Assembly (NCBI GenBank): GCA_003583745.1
Contig: QXPY01000004.1
Location: 292,543 to 356,542 of the forward strand
Length of the DNA stretch: 64,000 nucleotides
Source: Rhodocyclales bacterium GT-UBC
GTDB lineage: Bacteria; Pseudomonadota; Gammaproteobacteria; Burkholderiales; Rhodocyclaceae
Direction: 5' to 3'
Shown here: one piece after another, positions 54,391 to 63,955 of the stretch
How positions within the stretch are numbered: position 1 is the stretch's first letter
How the letters are laid out: the number at the start of each line of letters is the position of its first letter
Translations under genes and position numbers: made by a program
Notes under the pieces: generated by a model
Told to the model about the DNA's origin: nothing
Seen by the model: only the letters and a program-made list of their open reading frames with translations
Databases searched by the model: none

Positions 54391-56616
54391 ATGCGCTTCC
54401 ACTTTCCCGTCATCATCATCGACGAAGACTTCCGCTCGGAAAACACTTCCGGTCTGGGTATCCGTGCGCTGGCCGAAGCCATCGAGAAGGAGGGGCTGGA
54501 GGTGCTGGGGGTAACCAGTTACGGCGACCTGACCTCTTTTGCACAGCAGCAGAGCCGCGCTTCGGCCTTCATTCTCTCCATCGATGACGAAGAACTGGCT
54601 CTGGAGCCGGAAGAAACCTTGGCTGAGTTACGTGCTTTCGTCAGCGAAATCCGCAATCGTAATGCCGAGATTCCCATTTTCCTGCACGGTGAAACCCGGA
54701 CTTCGCGTCATATTCCGAATGACGTGCTGCGCGAGTTGCATGGTTTCATTCACATGTACGAGGACACGCCTGAGTTCATCGCGCGCAATATCAAGCGTGA
54801 AGCGACGGCCTATCTCGACTCCTTGCCGCCGCCCTTCTTCCGTGCCCTGACGCATTATGCCGCCGACGGCTCCTATTCCTGGCACTGCCCCGGCCATTCG
54901 GGCGGCGTCGCTTTCCTGAAGAGCCCGGTCGGCCAGATGTTCCACCAGTTCTTCGGCGAGAACATGCTGCGCGCCGACGTCTGCAATGCCGTCGAGGAAC
55001 TCGGCCAGCTGCTCGACCACACCGGCCCGGTCGCCGCATCGGAGCGCAACGCGGCCCGCATCTTCAATTCGGACCACCTGTATTTCGTTACCAACGGCAC
55101 CTCGACCTCGAACAAGATCGTCTGGCACTCGACGGTCGCGCCGGGCGACATCGTCGTCGTCGACCGCAACTGTCACAAATCGATCCTGCACGCCATCATG
55201 ATGACTGGCGCGATTCCGGTATTCCTGATGCCGACTCGTAACAACTTCGGCATCATCGGCCCGATCCCGAAGAGCGAGTTTGCCTGGGAAAGCATCCAGA
55301 AGAAGATCGCCGCCAATCCGTTCATTGCCGACAAGACAGCCAAGCCGCGCGTGCTGACCATCACCCAGTCGACCTACGACGGCATTCTCTACAACGTCGA
55401 GGACATCAAGGGCGAGCTGGACGGCAAGATCGACACCCTGCATTTCGATGAAGCCTGGCTGCCACACGCCGCCTTCCACGACTTCTACGGCGACTACCAT
55501 GCCATCGGCGCCGATCGTCCGCGCTGCAAGGAGTCGATGATCTTCTCGACGCAATCGACCCACAAGCTGCTGGCCGGCCTTAGCCAAGCCTCGCAGATCC
55601 TCGTCCAAGATTCCGAAAACCGCAAGCTCGACCGCGACCTGTTCAACGAGGCCTACCTGATGCATACATCGACCTCGCCGCAGTACTCGATCATCGCGTC
55701 CTGCGACGTGGCGGCGGCGATGATGGAAGAACCGGGCGGTACGGCACTGGTCGAGGAGTCGATTGCCGAGGCGCTCGACTTCCGCCGCGCCATGCGCAAG
55801 GTCGACGAGGAATGGGGCGCCGACTGGTGGTTCAAGGTCTGGGGCCCGGACGACCTGTCGGAAGAAGGCATCGAGGAGCGCGATGCCTGGATGCTAAAGC
55901 CGGGCGACCGTTGGCACGGTTTCGGTCAATTGGCTGACGGCTTCAACATGCTCGATCCGATCAAGGCGACCATCGTCACGCCGGGCCTTGATGTTGACGG
56001 CGACTTCGGCGAGCGTGGCATCCCGGCCGCCATCGTCACCAAGTACCTGGCCGAGCATGGTGTTATCGTCGAGAAGTGCGGCCTGTACAGCTTCTTCATC
56101 ATGTTTACCATCGGCATCACCAAGGGTCGCTGGAATACCCTGGTGACCGCACTGCAGCAGTTCAAGGACGACTACGACAAGAACCAGCCGCTGTGGAAAG
56201 TGTTGCCCGAGTTCGTGCAGAAGAATCCGCGCTACGAACGCATCGGCCTCAAGGACCTGTGCAAGCAGATCCATGCCGTGTACAAGGAAAACGACGTGGC
56301 CCGTCTGACCACCGAGATGTATTTGTCGGACATGGTGCCGGCGATGCGTCCGGCTGACGCCTTCGCCAAGATGGCGCACCGCGAGATCGAGCGGGTACCG
56401 GTCGACGAGCTGGAGGGCCGCGTTACCGCCGTGCTGCTGACGCCCTATCCGCCGGGCATTCCGCTCTTGATCCCGGGCGAGCGATTCAACAAGACGATCT
56501 GCAGCTACCTGCAGTTCGCCCGCGAATTCAACGCCGCCTTCCCTGGCTTCGAGACCGACGTGCACGGCCTGGTCAAGGGCGGCGACGGTCGCTACTACGT
56601 GGACTGCGTCCGCTGA
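54391..56616 (+). CDS. Inducible-type Orn/Lys/Arg decarboxylase
   Basis: 741 residues, fold-type I PLP decarboxylase with an N-terminal wing domain (about 1-125), the core and the C-terminal domain. The PLP lysine is Lys392 in FSTQSTHKLLAGLSQAS, and the cofactor Asp is in LHFDEAW. The enzyme removes CO2 from a basic amino acid and forms a polyamine or diamine, raising pH or making polyamines. Similarity in length and the HGETRTSRHIPNDVL segment point to the AdiA/LdcC/SpeC group; the exact substrate (arginine, lysine or ornithine) cannot be fixed by eye. No antiporter gene is adjacent. Its terminator lies inside the 3' end of folA. Confidence 0.92.
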   Translation: MRFHFPVIIIDEDFRSENTSGLGIRALAEAIEKEGLEVLGVTSYGDLTSFAQQQSRASAFILSIDDEELALEPEETLAELRAFVSEIRNRNAEIPIFLHGETRTSRHIPNDVLRELHGFIHMYEDTPEFIARNIKREATAYLDSLPPPFFRALTHYAADGSYSWHCPGHSGGVAFLKSPVGQMFHQFFGENMLRADVCNAVEELGQLLDHTGPVAASERNAARIFNSDHLYFVTNGTSTSNKIVWHSTVAPGDIVVVDRNCHKSILHAIMMTGAIPVFLMPTRNNFGIIGPIPKSEFAWESIQKKIAANPFIADKTAKPRVLTITQSTYDGILYNVEDIKGELDGKIDTLHFDEAWLPHAAFHDFYGDYHAIGADRPRCKESMIFSTQSTHKLLAGLSQASQILVQDSENRKLDRDLFNEAYLMHTSTSPQYSIIASCDVAAAMMEEPGGTALVEESIAEALDFRRAMRKVDEEWGADWWFKVWGPDDLSEEGIEERDAWMLKPGDRWHGFGQLADGFNMLDPIKATIVTPGLDVDGDFGERGIPAAIVTKYLAEHGVIVEKCGLYSFFIMFTIGITKGRWNTLVTALQQFKDDYDKNQPLWKVLPEFVQKNPRYERIGLKDLCKQIHAVYKENDVARLTTEMYLSDMVPAMRPADAFAKMAHREIERVPVDELEGRVTAVLLTPYPPGIPLLIPGERFNKTICSYLQFAREFNAAFPGFETDVHGLVKGGDGRYYVDCVR

Positions 56617-56620
56617 GGAA

Positions 56621-57106
56621 CTACTTGCGCCGGTAGGTGGCGAAACAGAAACCCGTCCCGCTGGACGGGTTTTTTTTGTTGCTCAGTTGCCAGTCGGCGA
56701 GGTCGATTTCCGGAAACCAGCTGTCTCCCTCTGGGCTTTGTTCGACCTCGGTGATTTCCAGGCGGTCGGCGAGGGCCATGGCCTGACGGTAAATTTCGGC
56801 GCCGCCGATGACGAACAGGGTGGTGTCGCCCGCTGCCAGAGCGATACCTGCCTCCAGCGACGCGGCCAGTTCGGCGCCGGGCGCAGCGTAGCCATCTTGG
56901 CGTGAAATCACGATATTGCGCCGGCCGGGCAGGGGGCGAAAGCGCGGCGGCAGCGATTCCCAGGTTTTGCGTCCCATCAGCACGGTATGGCCTTGGGTCA
57001 GGGCCTTGAAATGGGCCATGTCCTCGGGCAGATTCCAGATCAACTGGTTGTCTTTGCCGATGACCCGGTTCTGGGCGACGGCGGCGATGACGACGATTTC
57101 AGGCAT
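56621..57106 (-). CDS. folA: Dihydrofolate reductase
   Basis: 161 residues from the ATG at 57106, which follows the pgi stop by one base; a longer frame to 57136 lies inside pgi. NADPH-dependent reduction of dihydrofolate. Motifs: IAAVAQNRVIGKDNQLIWNLPEDMAHFKALT with the catalytic acidic residue, GHTVLMGRKTWESLP, RRNIVISRQ, and VIGGAEIYRQAM. It is the last gene of the thyA-pgi-folA operon, so two folate-linked enzymes flank pgi. Codons for NKKNPSSGTG coincide with the hairpin that terminates the convergent decarboxylase transcript. Confidence 0.95.
   Translation of the reverse strand: MPEIVVIAAVAQNRVIGKDNQLIWNLPEDMAHFKALTQGHTVLMGRKTWESLPPRFRPLPGRRNIVISRQDGYAAPGAELAASLEAGIALAAGDTTLFVIGGAEIYRQAMALADRLEITEVEQSPEGDSWFPEIDLADWQLSNKKNPSSGTGFCFATYRRK
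56650..56677 (+). terminator. Terminator of the decarboxylase gene, embedded in folA
   Basis: AACCCGTCC-CGCT-GGACGGGTT followed by a run of T residues on the plus strand, 33 bases after the decarboxylase stop. It lies wholly inside the 3' coding part of folA on the opposite strand. Confidence 0.8.
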
Positions 57107-57107
57107 T

Positions 57108-58703
57108 TCAGTTCCGGAATTTTCGCAGGTGTTCAATCAGGCCGCGGGTCGAGCTGTCCAAGGTGTCGGTCGGGCTTTCGCCGCGCAGGCAGGGGGCCAG
57201 ACGGCCGGCCAGCTGCTTGCCGAGCTCGACACCCCATTGGTCGAACGAGTTGAGGTTCCACAGTACGCCCAGGCAGAAAACCTTGTGTTCATAGAGGGCA
57301 ATCAACTGGCCGAGCGTGAAGGGGGTTAGCGCCGGGAGCACGATGGTGGTTGACGGCTGGTTGCCGGGGAAGGCGCGGTAGGGCAACAATGCTTCGGGAA
57401 TGCCGGCTTGGCGGGCTTCCTTTTGGGTTTGCCCGAAAGCTAGGGCGGAGGACTGGGCCAGGCAGTTGGCGAGCAGGCCGCTGTGATGGCCGGGCAGTGG
57501 AAAGTCCGATTTGGCCAGGGCGATGAAATCGCTGGCGACCAGTTCGCTGCCTTGGTGCAGCAGCTGGAAGAACGAGTGCTGGCCGTTGGTGCCGGCAGTG
57601 CCCCAGAGGATCGGGGCGGTAGCGATGTCGACCGGCAAGCCCTGGCGGTCGACGTGCTTGCCGTTGCTTTCCATTTCCAGTTGCTGCAGGTGAGCCGGCA
57701 GCAGGGCCAGCGAATGGCTGTAGGGGAACACGCCGTGGCTGTGGGCCTTGAGGAAGTTGGTATTCCACAGGGCGAGCAGGGCCAGGGTGAGCGGCTGGTT
57801 GTCGGCGAAAGGCGCCTCGAAGAAGTGCTCGTCCATGTCGTGAGCGCCGGCGAGCAATTGTTCGAAATTGCGGAAGCCGACGGCCAACGCAATCGAAAGG
57901 CCAATGGCCGACCAGAGGGAGAAGCGGCCGCCGACCCAATCCCAGAATTCGAAAACGTTTTCCGGGGCAATGCCGAATTCGCTGGTGGCCTTCAGGTTGG
58001 TCGAGGCGGCAACGAAATGCCGGGCCACGGATTTGTCGTCACCGCTGGCCGCGAGCAGCCAGTCACGTGCGGTACGGGCGTTGGTGATGGTCTCGAGGGT
58101 GGTGAAGGTCTTGCTGGCGATGACAAACAGCGTGGTGCGTGGACTCAGGTGGTCAAGCATGGTGGCGAGGTCGGCGCCATCCAGGTTGGACACGAAGTGC
58201 ACCCGCGTGTCTGGCAACTGGTAGGCGGCCAGCGCCTGAGCGGCCATGTGCGGCCCGAGGTCCGAGCCGCCGATGCCGATGTTCAGGATGTCAGTGATAC
58301 GTTCGCCGCTGTAGCCTCGCCACTCGCCGCTGTGAATGCGTTCGCAGAAATCCTGCATCCGGGTCAGCACGGTCTTGACCTCGGGGGGGGCGGCCGCGCC
58401 GGCACGCAGCAGTGTATGGCCGACGCCGCGGTTTTCGGTATGGTTGATCGCCTCGCCGCTTCGCATGCGCTCGATCCAGCCCGCCATGTCGGCTTGCTCG
58501 GCCAGTTCGCGCAACAGGCGCATGGTCTCGCCAGAGAGTCTTTGTTTCGAGTAGTCGATCAACAGTTTGCCGTGGCGGCAGGACAGGTGATCGAAGCGTT
58601 GCGGCTCGGCGGCGAAGAGTTCCCGCAGGTGCCGGCTGCCTATCTGTTTGACATGCTCGGCGAGCGAGCGCCAGCCGGCGCTTTCGGTCAGGCGTAGGTT
58701 CAT
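57108..58703 (-). CDS. pgi: Glucose-6-phosphate isomerase
   Basis: 531 residues. Interconverts glucose-6-phosphate and fructose-6-phosphate. Family signatures: ILNIGIGGSDLGPHMA, FVIASKTFTTLETITNA, VGGRFSLWSAIGLSIAL, NGQHSFFQLLHQG and HKVFCLGVLWNLNSFDQWGVELGKQLA. The Glu and His catalytic residues lie in the expected motifs. It starts three bases after the thyA stop and ends one base before folA, so the three genes form a tight operon. Confidence 0.97.
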   Translation of the reverse strand: MNLRLTESAGWRSLAEHVKQIGSRHLRELFAAEPQRFDHLSCRHGKLLIDYSKQRLSGETMRLLRELAEQADMAGWIERMRSGEAINHTENRGVGHTLLRAGAAAPPEVKTVLTRMQDFCERIHSGEWRGYSGERITDILNIGIGGSDLGPHMAAQALAAYQLPDTRVHFVSNLDGADLATMLDHLSPRTTLFVIASKTFTTLETITNARTARDWLLAASGDDKSVARHFVAASTNLKATSEFGIAPENVFEFWDWVGGRFSLWSAIGLSIALAVGFRNFEQLLAGAHDMDEHFFEAPFADNQPLTLALLALWNTNFLKAHSHGVFPYSHSLALLPAHLQQLEMESNGKHVDRQGLPVDIATAPILWGTAGTNGQHSFFQLLHQGSELVASDFIALAKSDFPLPGHHSGLLANCLAQSSALAFGQTQKEARQAGIPEALLPYRAFPGNQPSTTIVLPALTPFTLGQLIALYEHKVFCLGVLWNLNSFDQWGVELGKQLAGRLAPCLRGESPTDTLDSSTRGLIEHLRKFRN

Positions 58704-58706
58704 GAT

Positions 58707-59501
58707 CTAGACGGCAACCTGAGCGGCGATGTGCGGATGGGGGTCGTAACCGTCGAGACGGAAATCCTCGAAGCGGAAGGCGAAGAGATCCTTGATTTCG
58801 GGGTTGATCCACATCGTCGGTAGCGCACGGGGCGTGCGACTCAATTGCAACTGGGCCTGCTCGAAGTGATTTGAGTAGATGTGGGCATCGCCGAAGGTAT
58901 GCACGAATTCACCAGGCTGGTAGCCACAAACCTGCGCCAGCATGAGTGTCAGCAGCGCGTAGGAGGCGATGTTGAACGGTACGCCGAGGAAGATGTCAGC
59001 ACTGCGCTGGTAGAGTTGGCACGACAGTTTGCCGTCGGCGACATAGAACTGGAACAGACAATGGCAGGGGGGCAGGGCCATGCTGTCCACGTCGCCAGGA
59101 TTCCAGGCTGAGACGATATGACGGCGGGAATCAGGGTTGTGCTTCAGGCTATGGATCAACTGGCCGATCTGGTCGATGACTCGGCCGTCCGGTGTTTCCC
59201 AGCGTCGCCATTGCTTGCCGTAAACCGGGCCGAGGTCGCCGTTTTCGTCGGCCCACTCATCCCAGATGCGTACCCCGTTTTCCTTCAGGTACGCGATGTT
59301 TGTATCGCCCTGGAGGAACCACAGCAATTCATGCACGATGGATTTGAGATGCAGTTTCTTGGTCGTGACCATCGGAAAGCCTTCGGCCAGGTCGAACCGC
59401 ATCTGCCAGCCGAAAACCGAGCGGGTGCCGGTGCCTGTGCGATCAGCCTTGTCGTGGCCGGTGTCGAGAACGTGGCGGATGAGGTCAAGATATTGCTGCA
59501 T
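58707..59501 (-). CDS. thyA: Thymidylate synthase
   Basis: 264 residues, the length of E. coli ThyA. Methylates dUMP to dTMP with methylene-tetrahydrofolate, producing dihydrofolate that FolA recycles. The catalytic Cys146 is in [12 protein letters not shown]; other motifs are [34 protein letters not shown] and [20 protein letters not shown]. The ATG at 59501 is standard. It heads the thyA-pgi-folA operon. Confidence 0.98.
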   Translation of the reverse strand: MQQYLDLIRHVLDTGHDKADRTGTGTRSVFGWQMRFDLAEGFPMVTTKKLHLKSIVHELLWFLQGDTNIAYLKENGVRIWDEWADENGDLGPVYGKQWRRWETPDGRVIDQIGQLIHSLKHNPDSRRHIVSAWNPGDVDSMALPPCHCLFQFYVADGKLSCQLYQRSADIFLGVPFNIASYALLTLMLAQVCGYQPGEFVHTFGDAHIYSNHFEQAQLQLSRTPRALPTMWINPEIKDLFAFRFEDFRLDGYDPHPHIAAQVAV

Positions 59502-59681
59502 GGGGTTTGGACTGAGTCAAAATGAACCCCGGATTCTACTACCTCCACGCACCCTTGGAATCGGCTGGGCTGGTGGCGAGCAAATCTGCGGCAGGGTGCG
59601 AAAATATCCTGTGAGGCAGCGCCAGAGGGCATCTTAAGCAGATAAACTGCTCGTTCGCCAAGTCGATTGACGGAGGAAAAC

Positions 59682-61226
59682 TTGCTGACCAAGGTGCCTG
59701 GATTGGGGGGGCTGTTTAGCCAGAGGAACGAACATCCCCTGGCGGACCCGAAAGAACTGCGCCAGTTGCTTGCCGAATTGCCGGCCGATAATGCCTTCAA
59801 GGCGCTGGATGAAATCGCCGGGTGGCTGGAGTCCTTGCTCGCGGCTGATGGCTTTCCGGCCGATCGGGTCTATGAGGCGGCACGCCAGTTGGAAGATGTC
59901 GCCCTGCCGCATCTCAAGCGCCTGTCTCGAGAATATTTGCATTCGGCACGGTTGAACCGTTCCGATGAAAAGCGGCTTTGGTCGATCAATTACGGATTCT
60001 GGACCCTGTTGGCCGCCGCCTACGAGCGCTGCCTGCTTGCTGCGGCGACAACGCCGAAAATGAACGAGGTTTTCAAACCGATCATGCCGGCTTTGACGAC
60101 TCGTCTGATCGCGGCCCTGGGGGCGATTCTGAAGTGGGAACAATTCCACTACGGTCCTTCGCCCGGCGAGTTGTGGTTGCGCCTGGGGCGGGCCCTGGCC
60201 GCAGCAGAGGCACAGGGCGTCGCCAGCAAACTGGTGCCCCTGCGGCCGATGAGCGGGATGACCTGTGCCCAGCAGGAGTATCTGAAAGTCCTGGTCTTTC
60301 AAGCGGCTTCGATGGATAGCTTGTTGCCGTTGGAAATCGAAGTCGCCGAGCGCCTGATCGCGCATTTCCTGTCTGCTTTCGTGTTCAGTAGTGAAGCGCA
60401 GGAAGACAGCGTCTATTGGGTCGATCTCCGGCTGCCCCAGCCGCCCTTGCGCATGGCGCGGATGCCGGCCTTGGCTGAGCCATCGCAGCGGTTTTTCAAG
60501 CCGGGCAGCGCGAATCTGGCCATGCTCGAAGTCTTGCATGGCTTGGAGCGTGGAGGCGATGTGCCGGCCGACATCAATCTGGGGGATCAATATGGCACCC
60601 GCCTACTGATGCCGGTGTTGCGTCATCTGGCGGCCTATTTGGCGCCCATTCCACCGCAGCGAAGGCATGATCGGCATCGCGTCAAGCATCGGATGTCTGT
60701 GCTGAGCGGTGTGATCAATGCCTTTGTCGTCTTCTCCGGGGAGTTTGGCGGTCGGCCAGCGGGTCTGCAGATGGAGAGCTGGGTGGTCGAGAACGTCAGC
60801 CGAGGGGGCTTTGGTGCCTTGCTTGAAAGTATCCCGGCTGAATGGTTGAAGGTCGGGGCCTTGATTGCGATGCAGCCGGAAGGCGGTGATAACTGGCTGC
60901 TCGGGATTGTCCGGCGTTATCACCGGGAAAACGAAACAGAGGCCCGGGTTGGAATCGAAACCCTGGCTCGTCAGGCCGTTGCAGCCGAGTTGATGCCGCG
61001 TACGTCGTCGAGCTACGCCGCAGTGGCCGGCATTCCGTCGCTTCTTATTACTGAAGGTTGCGAAGCCGGTGAAGTGCGCCTGGTGATGCCGCATGCTTCT
61101 TTCGACTTGCGGGAAAATCTCGAACTCAACCGTAACGGCAAGCGCCAGCTGCTGACGCCGGTTGCATTGCTCGAACAGACGACCGAATACGAGTTGGCTC
61201 GTTATCGGGTCAATATGTTGGTCTAG
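59682..61226 (+). CDS. PilZ-domain-containing protein of unknown function
   Basis: 514 residues from the TTG at 59682, because GGAGG at 59672-59676 is five bases upstream; another TTG at 59667 has no RBS. The first 300 residues are mainly helical (WTLLAAAYERCLLAA, LIAALGAILKWEQF) without membrane segments. The region 325-420 has the PilZ signature: RxxxR at R333-R337 (RHRVKHR) and N-x-S-x-x-G at 371-376 (NVSRGG), so it probably binds c-di-GMP. The C-terminal part (about 400-514) is of mixed type. The function is unknown; it could be an effector of the several c-di-GMP enzymes in the window. It is divergent from thyA. Confidence 0.85.
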   Translation: MLTKVPGLGGLFSQRNEHPLADPKELRQLLAELPADNAFKALDEIAGWLESLLAADGFPADRVYEAARQLEDVALPHLKRLSREYLHSARLNRSDEKRLWSINYGFWTLLAAAYERCLLAAATTPKMNEVFKPIMPALTTRLIAALGAILKWEQFHYGPSPGELWLRLGRALAAAEAQGVASKLVPLRPMSGMTCAQQEYLKVLVFQAASMDSLLPLEIEVAERLIAHFLSAFVFSSEAQEDSVYWVDLRLPQPPLRMARMPALAEPSQRFFKPGSANLAMLEVLHGLERGGDVPADINLGDQYGTRLLMPVLRHLAAYLAPIPPQRRHDRHRVKHRMSVLSGVINAFVVFSGEFGGRPAGLQMESWVVENVSRGGFGALLESIPAEWLKVGALIAMQPEGGDNWLLGIVRRYHRENETEARVGIETLARQAVAAELMPRTSSSYAAVAGIPSLLITEGCEAGEVRLVMPHASFDLRENLELNRNGKRQLLTPVALLEQTTEYELARYRVNMLV

Positions 61227-61237
61227 TCTAGGCCGGA

Positions 61238-61822
61238 CTATTTGCTGCGGATTGCCGTTTTGGGGCGAAAGGCCTTGATCACGGCCGGATTGGTTTCGGC
61301 ATAGGGGCCGCCAATCAGGTCGATGCAATAGGGAACGGCAGCGAAAATGCCGAGATGGCTCACTTCGCCTTCGGCACTGCGTACTCCCTCTAGGGTTTCC
61401 TTGATCGATTTCGGTTGGCCGGGCAGGTTGATGATCAGGCATTGTTTGCGGATGACCGCAACTTGCCGGGAGAGTATCGCGGTCGGTACGAAATTCAGGC
61501 TGATGCGTCGCATTTCCTCGCCGAAGCCGGGCATTTCCTTGTCGGCGACGGCCAGCGTCGCTTCCGGCGTGACATCGCGCAGTGCCGGGCCGGTTCCGCC
61601 TGTGGTCAATACCAGATGGCAGCCGACCACATCGACCAGTTCGGTCAATGTTTGCTCAATGCCAGGGCGGTCGTCGGCGATCAGGCGCTTTTCGGCCTGC
61701 CAAGGCGTGGTCAGGGCGGTGGAAAGCCATTCTTCCAAAGCTGGAATGCCCTTGTCTTCATAGGCGCCGGTCGAGGCCCGGTCGCTGATCGATACCAGCC
61801 CGATGCGGAGCGTTTCATTCAT
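61238..61822 (-). CDS. mog: Molybdopterin adenylyltransferase
   Basis: 194 residues, MogA type. Adenylates molybdopterin before molybdenum insertion. Motifs: VSISDRASTGAYEDKG, LVLTTGGTGPALRDVTPEAT and INLPGQPKSIKETLEGV. It overlaps the start side of the yjgA/darP gene (61815-61822), so the two leftward genes are coupled; yjgA/darP is upstream. Confidence 0.96.
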   Translation of the reverse strand: MNETLRIGLVSISDRASTGAYEDKGIPALEEWLSTALTTPWQAEKRLIADDRPGIEQTLTELVDVVGCHLVLTTGGTGPALRDVTPEATLAVADKEMPGFGEEMRRISLNFVPTAILSRQVAVIRKQCLIINLPGQPKSIKETLEGVRSAEGEVSHLGIFAAVPYCIDLIGGPYAETNPAVIKAFRPKTAIRSK

Positions 61823-62351
61823 CGCCGTCTCCCGCCTCGCTCGCCGCCGGCTGGCTGTCCAACTCCTGCAGGACCTGGAAGATGGCGCGGAAATTTTTCG
61901 GTGGTTTGTTGCCTTCCTGCTCCTTCAGTGCGTTGCGCCGCAATTGGCGCAAGTGTTGCAGGTCGGCGCCGGGCCACGTGGCGGCGATGTCGCTCAAGGT
62001 TGTTTCGTCATCGAGCAGGCGCTGACGGGTGCGTTCGAGGCGGTGCAGGCGGGCGGTTTCTGCGGAGGACTCGCCGCGCAGCAGGGCCAGTCCGGCGCGA
62101 ATCGGCTCGTCATCGACGGCGCGCATCAGTTTGCCAAGATACTGAATCTGGCGACGACGGGCGCCATGAGCCGTAATCTTCTGACATTCGCGGACCGCTT
62201 CGTAAATGTTTTCCGGAAGATTGATCTTCTTCAGTTGGCCGACGGAAAGCTCGACCAACTCGGCCCCGAGGTCACGCAACTCATGCATCGCCTCCTTCTG
62301 CTTGGTCTTGGATGGGCGGCTGGTGCTTTCGGTGAAATCTTCTTCTTGCAT
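61815..62351 (-). CDS. darP: DarP/YjgA (DUF615) ribosome-associated protein
   Basis: 178 residues. Family motifs: SRPSKTKQKEAMHELRDLGAELVELS, LPENIYEAVRECQKITAHGARRRQIQYLGKLMR and RLHRLERTRQRLL. The E. coli homologue associates with large-subunit ribosome precursors and is implicated in late 50S assembly. The partnership of yjgA/darP and pmbA is also common in proteobacteria; here pmbA is divergent, 71 bases away. Its last codons overlap mog. Confidence 0.95.
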   Translation of the reverse strand: MQEEDFTESTSRPSKTKQKEAMHELRDLGAELVELSVGQLKKINLPENIYEAVRECQKITAHGARRRQIQYLGKLMRAVDDEPIRAGLALLRGESSAETARLHRLERTRQRLLDDETTLSDIAATWPGADLQHLRQLRRNALKEQEGNKPPKNFRAIFQVLQELDSQPAASEAGDGDE

Positions 62352-62422
62352 AGGAGGCGCAATCGTGGGCTGACAATGTCGGGCTGCTATGATAGCGATT
62401 TTCCCGTTTGGACGCCCCTTTC

Positions 62423-63766
62423 ATGCCTGAAGCCGCCCGCTTTTCCTATGCTTTTTCGACCCTGCAACAATTGGCCGAGGATGTCCTCAAGCATGCTCGC
62501 GATAAAGGGGCTTCCGCCTGCGAGGTCGATGTTTCGGAAGGTTTCGGGCAGTCGGTCGGTGTACGTTGCGACGAGGTCGAAACCATCGAGTTCAATCGCG
62601 ACAAGGGGATCGGTATTACCGTCTATTCCGGTCAGCGCAAAGGCTACGCCAGTACCTCCGATTTCTCGCCCCAGGCGCTGCGTGAAACGGTGGAGGCGGC
62701 GCTGAATATCGCCCGTTTTACGGCTGAGGACGATTGTGCCGGCTTGGCGGATGTCGCGTTGATGGCGAAAGATTGTCCTGATCTCGATCTTTATCATCCC
62801 TGGGAGCTCAGTGTCGAGGCGGCAATTGAAAAGGCCAGGTTGTGCGAACAGGCGGCCTTTGCGACAAGTCCGCTGGTTACTAATTCAGAGGGCGCTTCGG
62901 TTTCTACCCAGCAGGCACATTTCGTCTCAGCCAACAGTCTGGGCTTCATGGGCGGTTATCCCACTTCGCGTCATTACATCTCTTGTTCTGTGATTGCTGG
63001 CGAACAGGATGCGATGCAGCGCGATGACTGGTATACAACGCGTCGCTGTGCGAATGAACTTGATGATCCTGCCTTGGTCGGCCGTGTCGCTGCCGAACGC
63101 GCAGTGGCGCGTCTCGGGGGAAGAAAGGTCAAGACGGGCGAATTTCCGGTAATTTTCGAGGCGCCATTGGCCGGCGGCTTGATCGGTAGTCTGGTGCACG
63201 CGGCCAGTGGTGGAGCGTTGTATCGCAAGTCGTCCTTCCTTCTCGATCATCTGGGTAAGCGCGTCATGCCGGAGTTTGTGCAAATCAGCGAGCGGCCTCA
63301 CATCAAGCGGGGCTTGGGTTCTTCGGCCTTTGATAGTGATGGTGTGGCGACACATGATCGCGAGGTGGTGGCAGATGGTGTTCTTCAGGGCTATTTTCTC
63401 AGTGCCTATTCGGCGCGCAAGCTGGGAATGCAGACGACCGCAAATGCCGGCGGCAGCCATAATCTGATTATCAAGCCCGGTGAGCATGATCTGGCCGGGC
63501 TGTTGGCGGCAATGGGGCGTGGCTTGCTGGTGACCGAGTTGCTGGGTCATGGCATCAACTACGTTACAGGGGATTACTCACGTGGTGCGGCGGGGTACTG
63601 GGTGGAGAACGGGCAGATCGCATACCCAGTGGAAGAGATAACTATTGCCGGGAATCTTAAGGCCATGCTTGCCGGAATCGTGGCGGTAGGGCGTGATGTT
63701 CAGGTTCGAGGATCGAAGCAAAGTGGTTCGATCTGGATTAATCGTATGACGGTGGCTGGCGATTGA
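62423..63766 (+). CDS. pmbA: Metalloprotease PmbA/TldE
   Basis: 447 residues from the ATG at 62423; a TTG at 62408 adds five residues and has no clear advantage. TldE/PmbA is the partner of TldD in a heterodimeric metalloprotease that processes modified peptides (for example microcin B17) and degrades CcdA. Family motifs: SACEVDVSEGFGQSVGVRCDEVETIEFNRDKGIGITVY, RVAAERAVARLGGRKVKTGEFPVIFEAPLAGGLIGSLVHAASGGALYRKSSFL and LIIKPGEHDLAGLLAAMGRGLLVTELLGHG. It lacks the metal-binding HExxxH of TldD, as expected. tldD is not in the window. Confidence 0.95.
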   Translation: MPEAARFSYAFSTLQQLAEDVLKHARDKGASACEVDVSEGFGQSVGVRCDEVETIEFNRDKGIGITVYSGQRKGYASTSDFSPQALRETVEAALNIARFTAEDDCAGLADVALMAKDCPDLDLYHPWELSVEAAIEKARLCEQAAFATSPLVTNSEGASVSTQQAHFVSANSLGFMGGYPTSRHYISCSVIAGEQDAMQRDDWYTTRRCANELDDPALVGRVAAERAVARLGGRKVKTGEFPVIFEAPLAGGLIGSLVHAASGGALYRKSSFLLDHLGKRVMPEFVQISERPHIKRGLGSSAFDSDGVATHDREVVADGVLQGYFLSAYSARKLGMQTTANAGGSHNLIIKPGEHDLAGLLAAMGRGLLVTELLGHGINYVTGDYSRGAAGYWVENGQIAYPVEEITIAGNLKAMLAGIVAVGRDVQVRGSKQSGSIWINRMTVAGD

Positions 63767-63927
63767 TTTTGTACCGACCCAATCGCGCCATGTTTCTTCT
63801 CTATATATGGCGAGTCCGAAAAACTGACCATATGTATTTGGCGATCGATTTGATCGGCCGTTTGGGGACGAAAGCATTATTCTGGTGAAGCGAGGGCGAA
63901 ATAGTTTGCTAATTTACGAGAAGGCAG

Positions 63928-63955
63928 TTGACAGGGGATTTGTAGTCTATATAAT
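63928..63955 (+). promoter_or_regulatory. Consensus sigma-70 promoter, probably of an rRNA or other stable RNA operon
   Basis: TTGACA (63928-63933), a 16-base spacer, and TATAAT (63950-63955), followed by a GC-rich discriminator GCGGCCC. Both hexamers are perfect. The following 45 bases (CTCTTCAGCGCTGCCGG to the end) hold no start codon with an RBS and have a TCTTCA/TGAAGA pair typical of a leader stem. The transcript start is near 63962 and the product lies outside the window. Confidence 0.75.
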
